Shown here one piece after another: positions 54,953 through 64,000 of a DNA stretch of 64,000 bases. Position numbers and translations under genes: made by a program. The stretch covers positions 29,647,677 through 29,711,676 of the forward strand of contig OZ026602.1 of NCBI GenBank assembly GCA_964020085.1, read 5' to 3'. Every line of letters begins with the position of its first letter. Within the stretch, counting starts at the first letter, position 1. The notes under the pieces were generated by a model. That model had not been told where the DNA came from, made no database searches, and saw only the letters and a program-made list of their open reading frames with translations. This stretch comes from Micromussa lordhowensis (lineage: Eukaryota; Cnidaria; Anthozoa; Scleractinia; Lobophylliidae).

Positions 54953-55849
54953 ATGGCCAGAATTTTCTTCTACAAAGAACTGAATAAAATGAGCACAGCG
55001 GACTTTTACACAGAGAAAAAGAATCGTACAACTCAGGCAAGCAAGGAACTCTTCGAAATCGAAAGAGTAATCTCAAAAAGAGGCCAAACTGGAAAGGTGA
55101 GTGATCGATGTGTACTATTTAAAATTCATCCCGAATATGTTAAAGCTTCTCTGTTTTTAAATGACATATTTTGCTGCTGGTTGTCCGCTAGGAGGAGTAT
55201 TTCATCAAATGGAAAGGATATTCTAGCCTCGAAAACACATGGGAGCCAAAGGAAAACTTAAATAAACGTGCGTTGTATTCTCCTTTTAAATATTATTGAA
55301 TTATTGTAGGAACAGTAAGGAGAATTTGTGGTACTTAAAGTTTTTGTACGAGCGATGTGTTTATTTCACTGCCAAAACTTTAAACATCATATATTTTAAT
55401 TTGTAATGAAAGTTAGCAGTTAGCATTGTCATGGTGGATGTTTTCTTTTTAATTTTTGCCGGTTTAACATGTTTTTCCTTTCTTTCAGGTCTTATCTAAA
55501 CCCTATTCCATCTGCTGAAAGCCTTAGTGATGGTAGGGATGCTCTTCATTGTGCATTACTTGAGCATCTTAAGTCTAAAAGCAGTTTGCCCACCACCATT
55601 GCTTTTAGACATGATGTTTTTAATTTTTTGTTTAGAGACAGGGGCACCAAAAGCAATGATAGGGGGCATATTCTTCTAACTAGACTAGACTTTGATCGTT
55701 GCCATTTCCCTTCAAATTGGGATCGGGTAGTGGATGGCATTAGGGATGGAGTAAAAATTGATTTTCCGGTCAAGATACGATTATTTTTATCCTGGGGCCC
55801 CAAGAATCATACCTTAGAAGGAAATACAATGAAGCCTCTTCCCCGCTAA
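54953..55849 (+). CDS. Spliced chromodomain protein with C-terminal conserved region
   Basis: Exon 1 (54953-55096) encodes [12 protein letters not shown], an internal Met (54989) and [15 protein letters not shown], ending at GT. Exon 2 (55192-55267) encodes [20 protein letters not shown] and ENLNK. Together they form a complete chromodomain (FEIERV...YFIKWKGY...NTWEP) with the aromatic cage, closer to HP1/Polycomb chromodomains than the 52846 protein. Exon 3 (55489 on, acceptor TTTCAG) reads in the exon-2 phase only RLI then stop, giving a short protein. The other frame is open to 55849 ([20 protein letters not shown] ... [16 protein letters not shown]) and looks conserved. Either splicing differs from my model or a one-base frameshift separates the parts. 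Confidence 0.65.
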
Positions 55850-56056
55850 TGCCCGGAAAAGCTAAGTTTGTCTTTTTGTAAAGAAGCATGCAGCCTTTCT
55901 TAATTTCTAGTATTAATAACTATTTCAATTTTTTTTCAACAAATTTTTCTGTGTATTGTTATTGTTGCTTGCTAGATTGTATATTTTTAATATATAGAAG
56001 AAATTATATTAACAAATGAGAGATCATTGCAGTTATGTACTCAGCAGTTGAGAAAT
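55850..56056. other. No gene; 3' flank
   Basis: AT-rich, with AATAAA-like motifs. It could hold the chromodomain gene's poly-A site. Confidence 0.35.
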
Positions 56057-56125
56057 AAAAGCCTGAAAAAAAAAAATCAGGCTTCAATGGGATTCAAACC
56101 CATGACCTCTGCAATACCGATGCAG
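56057..56125 (-). mobile_element. tRNA-derived SINE end (B box plus tail)
   Basis: The minus strand reads GGTATTGCAGAGGTCATGGG, then GGGTTTGAATCCC (a Pol III B box inside a T-arm-like hairpin), AAGCCTGA, an A/T run and its complement TCAGGC. The A-box half is replaced by AT-rich sequence, so this is a 5'-truncated SINE or tRNA relic rather than a functional tRNA gene. Confidence 0.6.
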
Positions 56126-56609
56126 TGGAAGCTATATATAAATAAATATATATATTTTTTTTCAAATTTTTGCTATTATAAAGTTTATGGTCACGTTTTT
56201 CACTTACTGTAAAGATGAAATATAGAACACCATATTCACATAATTTGATGTAAATACATGTACAAATGTTCTTGAAATTAATGGCTTCATTCCCGTCTGA
56301 TGCCAATTTGGTATCCGTAAATTACCTGTTTGCTATTATAATCTGTTACTGTCCCAAAGTTATGCACTCTTGTTTTTACATCACACTAGGTAAAGACACA
56401 CATATGGTGACTGTTTATCATTGTGCAGTATTTAAGATACAATTGCACCCTAGATTGACATGCTGTACAAATATTTGTCTCATCTTTTTTTTACTTTTGC
56501 TTTCACACAAAACAAGAAAGAGCTTGAAATATCCTACAAACTATTATGCTATTTTATTTCATGTAATGTTATTGTTATATATCAATTTAATATCTTTTAA
56601 ATTTATTGT

Positions 56610-58934
56610 TTAATCATCCTCCTTTCTTTGTTTTTCTCTAATTTCTGTGTCCCAATAGGTCATATTTTTTTTAGAATATGATCTCTTGGTACGCTCTTGA
56701 TCACGCAACTCCCATTGTCGATTTTCCAGCTTTAATACATCGGCTGCTGCATTTCTCTTGTTTGATTTGTGCAGAACAACATTTCTTGCTACATCATTAT
56801 TTTTTTCGACCCCCTGTCCAGTGAATAATTTAACAGACTTAAAGTTTTTCAGGAACATGGGGATATGGTAAACAAGAGAGTGCATATAAGGTGTTACATC
56901 TGCCCTCCTGTATCAAAGTTGCTTGTCCCTTAGTGAAGTAAATAAATTTATCCAGCTCTTAGCTTTTGCGAAGTACTGATCAATGGTGTCTGGACATGGG
57001 TTCTTGTTTGTGACAATGTTGTATAGTTCCTGGAAGTCTCTCCATATTTGCATCACAGTTTGGCAAGTGTCTTTGTGTGTGCAGGCATCCAGTTTTTGAG
57101 GAAGTTCAGAGAGTAGTTTTTTCTTGTCAGTTCCAAGTAGGCTGGTGAAGTCGTACTGGCCTGAGCCTTTACCATGGGCATTTGTTTTCTCCCAGATATC
57201 GAAGGATATTCCACATGATCTTATGGTGGACTGAAGTTTTTTAATGTGGCTGTCCTTTTGGTCAGCTTTTCTTCTGTTAAAGTTTTCTTTTTTGTCCCAC
57301 TCAACTGCCTCTTTTACTAGATTGTTGATAAGGACATCCATTATCCTCAGCAGTAGGTGTAGCTCGTCCAGTACAACGTGATCCAGTTCTACTTTTAGAA
57401 GAGGCTCATGCTCACAGGAGTATTTTTCTTGTGTCCCTTTTTTGTGGGACATTTTAGTCATCTCTTCTAGGGTTCGAAGCAATGGTGGGGTATTGTAGTG
57501 ATCCAGGGCAAAGTCCATTTTCCATCTAAGGTCTTTGGCAATCTTACACCAAAGACAAGCATAATTAGAAGTGGCACCCTTCATGCCCATCATTAGTAGA
57601 AGGAATTTGTAATCCCCCCCAAGAAAGAACTCAACATTATATTTGGAATCAACTACTGTAATGTGTCCTTGTTTGATTGTCTCATTTATGTCACTGATTT
57701 GTAATAGGGAAAAGGAGAGCAAGATGAAACTAGAATTTCTTGTCATCCTTGCTCCATCTCCAGAGATCTTGACTTGGATTGGCTGTTCCTTCCAATCTGT
57801 CTCCTGATCTCTACTAATAAGGTCTTGCACTCTAGCTTTGAGGAGACCAGTGAATGACATCTGTGCACCTTCTGCACTCTCTGGCGTTGGGTCAATGTGA
57901 CAGATATCATTCAGCTGATCTCTTCTTGGCTTAACCAGGTAGGACTTGGGGAGGCCACTTACAGTCATTGTCAGCTCATGATAAAGTGAGTCTCCCACAT
58001 AAAATTTGTCGAGAAGAAAAAGAACTTGTTCAATTTTTGTATTGTCATCATCAGTTAATGAGTCAATCCCACTGTGTGCATTGTTTTCCACTTCCAAATA
58101 ATGTGTATGCCCAGTTTTTTGCTCCTTGACTTGAATGCCTTGAATTCCAAGACCAAATGATTTTATAAACCATAGTGCAGTTTGAGCACGGGACATAAAT
58201 GTTTTCAGTGTCCTTGATTTTTTTTTCACTTCAGAGATGTCTTTCCCCTTATTCTGAAGGCTTTCCTTCTTTTCAAGGCACTCAATGTAGCTCAATAACT
58301 CCTTGTTTTGTTCCTGCAACTTACTTATTTCTTGTTCTCTTTCTTGCACAGCTAAAAGCATCTCTTCATAGAGCTTTTCCTTTTCTTCTTGCAGGTTGGC
58401 ATAACTTTTCTTCCACTCGGCAATTTCGTCTTTCATGAAATCATTCTCCCTTATTAGGTCCTGTACTGAAAGAACCTGTCCTTCAAAAATGTGGAATCTT
58501 CTGTATTTTGAATTTAATTCCATTATTTTCCTACCCCCTTTTGTCTTTCCATATAAAGCATTGACTTTAGTGGCAAGTATTCTCAGATTCTGGTTCACCT
58601 CACCTCTTATCTGTTCATCTTCACTTATGGCAAACATATTTTCAGGAATGGAATACTCAAAGAGGTCAACATAAGAAAAATTATTGAATTCTTGGTCACA
58701 GGTTGATGTTGAACACGAGGGAACCTCACCTCCATCAGGCTTTTTAGCATTATTCTGAGCCCTATCCTTTTTCTGTGAAGCAACAAAATTATGCCAGGCT
58801 TTTAACAGTGGACAGGGTATATCTACTGCTAAAATGACATTCCTTGTGACTGCCTTTTCTGCATATGCTAATGAGGGACTTGCAATTCTTAGATGCCATT
58901 TCAGAAAAGCTTCTAAGGGGGGTCTATCAGACAT
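56610..58934 (-). pseudogene. Locus C: DDE-transposase-like (RAG1/Transib-reminiscent) protein with in-frame TGA
   Basis: MSDRPPLEAFLKWHLRIA starts at 58934. The ORF runs uninterrupted for 673 codons to TGA at 56913-56915, after which the same frame continues YRRADVTPYMHSLVYHIPMF to 56610. Residues about 150-230 form a coiled coil. Then come VKISGDGARMTR (Asp 1, about 57755), FFLGGDYKFLLLMMGMKGAT (Asp 2), YACLWCKIAKD (CxxC), VLDELHLLLRIMD (DxxH) and, past the TGA, the HIP block and QGVEKNND (Glu). All blocks align with the multi-exon locus B, including DSLYHELTMTVSGLPKS with DKAYHELRMALPEKV. The TGA separates the final Glu from the rest, so the protein is truncated unless the stop is an error or read through. 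No inverted repeats were identified around it. Confidence 0.75.
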
Positions 58935-59963
58935 TTTCTCTCGGGATTTGCTGCTACAAAATGTAGGTTTGTGAAACTAATGCTTTGAACGACTTTATTG
59001 AGCAACAGGAAATGAACAACGCGAATTACAAGGTTTCTAAATAACATCAAAGTCAAAATTAGCATAATTCACGGAGTTTCTTGAGACTTCAATAGCTCTG
59101 GTACAGGGGAAATCCCCTGAAAAGCTAGGCCACATAGCCTTTCAAAGATGGCGACTGTTTTCCTTTCAAGGCTGGAGACTTTTCAGCCAATTTCACTCGA
59201 ATTTTTTCCCTACCTCTGGGTTTACTTTTACCTAAGATACCGATACCTGAAAAACATGAAATACTGGCTTTTTGGTAGCCTTTTGGCGGAACTTAGGTAG
59301 CTCTCTGTACCTCAAAATGTGCCTCAAATGGACAGTCGATCTTCTTGGAAGAAGTTCAGACGTGCACAATTTATAAACATACGCTAATATCGGTCTGGTG
59401 AAACGTGGAAAATGGTACACAAAGACAGATTTAAGACGTCAAAGACGCCATAAGAAGCTAAAACAATGTCCCACCGTGGCGCTACTTAGGCAAATCGCTG
59501 AATCATGAGAATTTACGTGAGTGTGCTTTGTGTTGTTTTCTGATGGTTTAGACGTGCACATTTTGACTATCCACTTTATTTACCAAGATACGGCTACATT
59601 TTATTAATTTCTCATATAAATCTTTGTACAGTTCGCCATATTTAAAGTCCGCAAATCGCTCGCAGAGCGCATGACTCGCGGCCATCTTGTCCTCGATTTC
59701 TCGGCATGTGTATTTTGAACAAATGTACCGGTAATTATGAAATATTTAGCTTCACTTCATATATGGTTTTTCAGACCTTTGTAAAATGAAGATTGGTTGC
59801 GATTTTCAATGAATTAAGCAAAATTTAACTATCTATTCTTGGTAAGACAACAAATATTACACTGACAAAGAAGAGGTATGATGAAACCAGTTTCTAGTGT
59901 AGAAGAAAGTACTGGGAACAAATTTTATGGAAGGTAGTGCTGAATTTCAGGGAAGTTAAATCA
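58935..59963. other. No gene seen between locus C and the Helentron
   Basis: It contains a possible hairpin near 59100-59125 (GGGGAAATCCCC). No ORF is convincing. The Helentron 3' terminus should lie in the upper part but was not identified. Confidence 0.35.
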
Positions 59964-60664
59964 TTAATTAATACGAAATGGAAATGATACCCAGATTGCT
60001 TTGTGATCAGTAAAGTATGTTTCCAATATTCCTGAGGTTAGATATAAATCTGGGATGTTTGTGTATATGTGGTCAATAACTGTTCTGTTATCTGTTGTGT
60101 AATGTGAAATTAGTTGCTTGTATTTTTGTTCTGTGACAAAAAGATTGTGGAGAAGTCTTCTCTCTAATTCATTCATCCAGTTAACATTAAAATCTCCAAT
60201 AATAACATGATATTGTGAAGACATACTTTGTAATACTTCAATAAGTGAGTGACACAAAAGTGTCAGAGAAATTTTTGGTGAGCGGTAGATTGCAATAATG
60301 GTTATATTTGGTAAGATGGACAATCTCACAACAGTTATCTCAATACCATTTGTATTACAATTGTATGGAAAGCTGGGAACAAATGAGTGCCGACTGTAAA
60401 TTGCAGTACCACCAAAGGGTCTTGCATTTAAAGCGTAGTTATCATTTCGAAACAAAGTAAATCTGTCCATAACATACATGCCATCATTGTCAAGTGAGGA
60501 AAACCTAGTTTTGCACATATCAGTAAATCTGCATTGTTAAAATTGTAGTCTTGGCGTACATCTTCAATATGTTTATGAAGGGATCGTGCATTGAGAAAAC
60601 AGATTTTGAACAGAGAATTACTGATCTTGTAAAGGGAAATGGAAAGATCAAGGGTTCCTTGTGC
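59964..60664 (-). pseudogene. EEP (apurinic-like) endonuclease domain of the Helentron
   Basis: After the TGA the frame reads AQGTLDLSISLYKISN, then ICFLNARSLHKHIEDVRQDY, and shifts by one base near 60515 into TRFSSLDNDGMYVMD. Core motifs: GGTAIYSRHSF, IIGDFNVNWM (catalytic GDFN), VIDHIYTN and ETYFTDHKAIWVSF (catalytic DH). This matches exonuclease-endonuclease-phosphatase domains, related to LINE endonucleases. Position after a Pif1 helicase identifies a Helentron. Stop at 59964-59966. Confidence 0.85.
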
Positions 60665-61246
60665 TCACAATCGTTGCATTTCAGCCTTAACATCAGAACT
60701 TACTGTAATTTTGTTTTCAGTGAGGTCACTCATGTATAATCCTTCAAGAGTTGTTACCCTGCTGAGTCCTACATAATGTATATGAGGTATTGCCTTTTTG
60801 GTACTAAAATTGACTACAATTCTTGTCTCTGTATCACCTTGTGACCTGTGTATGGTTTTTGCAGCTGCTGGACGCAAGGGAAATTGTTTTCGAACTACTT
60901 GAGCAGCTTTGGTTCTGCCAACATTAAACTGAACAGTTACAGGTTTTATTGGAGTCCAAGTGAGGCCAATTGTTGTTGTATATAACTGCCTATTTTCATA
61001 CCTTGTTTTTTCGCCTACACTGTTATGGTCAAATTGCACCCATATAACTCCTGTTGGTTTTTCTTTGTCATGTAGCAGAATAGATTTAATAACTGCAGCT
61101 GCACCATTGGTAATGCCATCTTCTGTTCGTATATTTATGGCAATTTCTACTCTTTCTCCTTCACTCAGTTTGAGATTTGAAATAAGCTGTTTAGTTTTGT
61201 GAGGATCGTTTGGAATCTGGTTGAAAATCTTTTTTCTCAGTTCTGA
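60665..61246 (-). pseudogene. Pif1 helicase C-terminal part of the Helentron
   Basis: It is in the same frame as the Rep-helicase ORF, past a TAA. It includes VEIAINIRTEDGITNGAAAV, AAAKTIHRSQGDTE (motif V) and IHYVGLSRVTTLEGLYM (motif VI), the conserved end of Pif1/RecD-like helicases. It ends EMQRL then TGA (60665-60667); the next codons in frame continue into the endonuclease, and the TGA sits where an Arg codon (CGA) would be a one-step C-to-T precursor. Confidence 0.88.
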
Positions 61247-64000
61247 TTAATTTGCACCAACTACACTATCTTGTGCTTTGATATTGTATTTCATATTAGT
61301 GGAAGCATTATGAACTCTTTCATTGAAGTCGTTTACTTTAGCATTCTGTATAAACAAGTGAGGTGCATCGGATGGATAAGAAGGGATATTTTGTTGAATG
61401 AGTCTTTCTTTTATTTTTAAAATGTCATCTTGTGTGTGATTGCCTTCTCTCAACCTGTTCAAAATTTCTGCAAAGAGTTTGCTTTCTCTTTGCCTCATGA
61501 TTTCATGAAGTTCATACATTTTGAAATGTTTTTGCCATAAGTTTGTTGCAAGTACGCCATATTCTGAATTGTCCACATCCTTAAAGATATAGCCATCCAT
61601 AACAGGTTGCAGTTGAAATAAATCACCAACAGCAATGATGCTGACACCTCCAAAATCTTCTTTACTGCCTTTTATATCTTTTAATCTACAGTTTATTTGC
61701 ACATTGAACATGGAGCTACCCACCATGGAAATTTCATCCACAAATATCAGTTTAACTTTTCCAAGTTTACATCTAAGACTATTAAGTCTACTAGAATCCA
61801 GATGCTTATAAGTTCTTAGAGATTGATTGGCTGGTATTGCAAAGGCACTGTGTAGTGTATTTCCTTTGATATTGTAAGCTGCTTTTCCAGTAGATGCTAG
61901 CAGTAATACTCTCACTTCTTGGAAATCTTCTCCTGCATTACTATTATAATATTTAAGGGCTGCTTGATATAATGCTTTAGCAACTTGAGACTTGCCAACA
62001 CCAGCTCCTCCACTTAAAAAGGAGTAAAATGGTTTGTCTGAGGTTTTAATGAGGTGTAAAATATGACCAAAAAACTCTTTTTGTCCTTTATTTAACAGCT
62101 GCACCATTTTTCTGTATTCTTGATCTTCCACTTCATTCAATACAAGAGAGTCATTACTTGCTATCAAGGCTGGGGGGATTCCAATATCCTCTGATAAATC
62201 ATAAGTTTCATTGAAATCGCAATGCAAGTCATTCATACCTTCAGTTTCATCTTGGAGTTCTGTGTGTTGTGTGTCTGGAGCTATTGTGTCAAAGCGTTCT
62301 TCATTTATTTCATTTAAATTTTCATGAATTTCATCGAGTTGTTCAGCAAAAATTGCATACTGGCCGATTTGTGTAGATATTTGATCTTTTAAATGGAAGA
62401 AATGTTCTTCAAAGGTGGAGCAATTTGCAATCAAGTCAATTTGTTCATTTCTCCATGAGGTGAAAAGCATAATTAATTCATGATAATGTTTTTCTGGGTG
62501 TGCTTCTTTGTTGAACCAAACACTTCTGATAATTCTTGCTTTTGATCGTTTCTTGTATTGAGTAGTTTGTGTATTATTTTTAATATTTGCAATGTGATTG
62601 TCAAAATCAAATTCATCATCACTATTCTTGTCTTCAATCAAATTTTCCTGTAACAGATTATCAGTGTCATGTTTACATAGTTTCTTTTTATTAGGTTTCT
62701 GACACACATCATACCATGCTGCCCAATCTGCCAAAGTTACGTTGTTAAGTGTACGAGGTCTTTTAGTGTATCTTTTTAGAAGGCCTCCTGTGTGTATTTC
62801 TTCACAATCATCCTCCATCTTTTCAATTTCATTCATAGGTTTTAAAAGTTCAACTCTTTCATCAGGAGGTGCAGTGTGTATAAAGATTACTTGTCGAGAT
62901 GATTTTTTCATGGGAAGTTGAAGTATTAAATAAACTGCTTCTTGAGCTGATATTTCTACACTGTTAAGAAATTTGTTACCAATATCTCTAACTTGTTGCT
63001 TTATGTTTGAATTTCCTTTCTTTGCTTCATCGCATGCTTTTCTAAGTAGCTGACTCATTCCCTTTTGAGCTTTTGATATATAGGATACAATGTACACAGC
63101 ACAAGCATAAACATCAAGGATAAACCGTATGTCCATGTTAGCTCTCCATGCACTGAGACATGATGCATTGTAGTTGTTAATTCTTAACTCATTTGGTTCC
63201 CTCTTTAAGAATACAGTTGGAGAATTAAGAGATGAACGCAATGCAAGTTTATAATCCTCTTCAGTTACGTTTAAATTAAAAAGAAGCTCATCAAAACTAA
63301 TATTTTTACCTTCTTTAAGGTCATTCATTTCTTTTTTTATACGTGTCCAGATTTCTCGATAATGCTTAACTACATGCTGCTGAGTGTCTTGATCAAGAGG
63401 ATGTAAGATTTCTGTTGATTTCATGGGAGGTTGTGGATAGTCAAATCTGCATTCATCCTTATTTCTTTTTCTACAAGAATGTGAATGTCTGTGAATCTGT
63501 CTGTTAACTAAGTTGAGTAGGTCTGCGTTTCCAGTAGGTTTACTGCAAGTAATAATTCTATCAATGTAGGAGATTACTTTTTCATCATCATCAGTTCCAA
63601 ATATTGGTGCATCTGTTATCCATATCAACATGTGGATATGAGGTGAACCTCTCTGCTGGTATTCTACTCTATAAAACCAATCAGAAATGGATCCTAATGG
63701 TGCAATACTACTCAAGAGAAAATTGTTTAGAAACTGACTGAACTGATAATCAAAATGTCTTGCACATGTTACTGAATCACTTTGAATTAATCTACACTTC
63801 TGTTCCCAATTTAAATTTTCAGGTTCATTATCAGAGTATTCTTTTCCATCCACTAGTTTACCAAGAATCCGTAAGAGGTGTATCCAATGTGTTTCAGCTG
63901 CCGAAAAACTACAAAACAGTGTTGCTGGGCCTGTCTTATCATTGCAAAGAGATCTTTTTTAGCACATTCAAAATAAGGAGGAGACCCTCGCAATGCTCTT
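61247..64000 (-). pseudogene. Helitron Rep domain and N-terminal Pif1 helicase
   Basis: Upstream coding starts at the window edge (LRGSPPYFECAKKDLFAMIR), shifts frame near 63914, and continues ATLFCSFSAAETHWIHLLRI into the ORF at 63853. Motifs: EYQQRGSPHIHMLIW (HUH metal-binding motif), a Cys/His cluster (HRHSHSCRKRNKDECRFDYP), and DVYACAVYIVSYISKAQKG with two candidate catalytic tyrosines. The helicase follows: FLSGGAGVGKSQVAKAL (Walker A), KLIFVDEISMVGSSMF (Walker B) and AVGDLFQLQPV. Rep nicks and joins single strands during rolling-circle transposition and the helicase unwinds. The frame stops at TAA 61247-61249, but the same frame continues SELRKKIFNQIPNDPHKT into the helicase C-terminus. 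N-terminal Rep sequence lies outside the window. Confidence 0.9.

Larger units (their letters stand above)
59964..64000 (-). mobile_element. Helentron-type Helitron: Rep, Pif1 helicase, EEP endonuclease; runs off right edge
   Basis: Read down the minus strand, the order is Rep (HUH and two-Tyr motifs), Pif1-like helicase and an apurinic-like EEP endonuclease. Endonuclease fused after the helicase is the hallmark of the Helentron branch of animal Helitrons. Reading frame is conserved apart from two stops and two frameshifts, so the copy is recently dead. The 5' terminus is beyond the window and the 3' terminus was not found. Confidence 0.9.

Noticed and set aside
56057..56125. Functional tRNA gene
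   Set aside because: Only the B-box/T-arm half is present; the A-box half is replaced by AT-rich sequence.

Overview
The window is non-bacterial DNA: AT-rich, mostly non-coding, with genes split by GT/AG introns, many LINE, Penelope, Helitron and MITE copies, and two 200-N scaffold gaps. The mix (L1-like and jockey/CR1-like LINEs, a Helentron, Penelope GIY-YIG, small chromodomain genes, a C1r/MASP-type protease) suggests a cnidarian, probably a stony coral or sea anemone. That is inference from family resemblance; no search was run.

Layout. 0-1.2 kb: C-terminal half of a DDE-transposase-like protein running in from the left edge. 2.2-5.9 kb: a doubtful broken ORF and three LINE fragments. 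7.9-11 kb: a small SAP-like ORF and a trypsin-like serine protease whose catalytic-His exon is split by a gap. 11.9-14.8 kb: a long inverted-repeat DNA element with other elements nested inside. 16.7-19.9 kb: a LINE split by a TTAA-site element, itself split by a 9-bp-TSD element carrying a helicase relic. 21-24 kb: LINE and MITE debris and a cysteine-rich pseudogene. 24.2-29.5 kb: a full-length two-ORF LINE with 14-bp target duplications. 30-33.4 kb: a Penelope remnant and a decayed PIN/FEN-like gene. 33.5-41 kb: dense MITEs, a 2.5-kb TA-flanked element with two satellite-like arrays, and a second RecQ-like relic. 41.4-42.4 kb: an OB-fold/zinc-ribbon (RPA-like) gene. 43.6-50.1 kb: an 11-exon gene related to the DDE-like family. 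51-55.8 kb: an MDM2-like RING gene and two divergent chromodomain genes. 56.6-58.9 kb: an intron-poor third DDE-family member. 60-64 kb: a Helentron (Rep-helicase-endonuclease) running off the right edge.

Two themes stand out. First, three loci (A 3-1179, B 43630-50149, C 56610-58934) share an ordered motif set (Asp in a DG motif, Asp in a (G/S)D(Y/W)KFL motif, CxxC, [D/E]xxH, a TP...VP block, then Glu). By eye this resembles DDE transposases with a zinc-binding insertion such as Transib/RAG1. B is spread over many exons, as expected for a domesticated gene; each locus carries one or two lesions. Second, three genes unrelated to histones (35318, 43630 and 52846) are each followed in sense by the same 16-nt hairpin with flanks like the histone mRNA 3' stem-loop. 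Two of them are also intronless with TATA boxes, a histone-gene-like design.

The rest is a readable record of nested transposition; several insertions can be proved from target duplications and from sequence continuity across the empty site.
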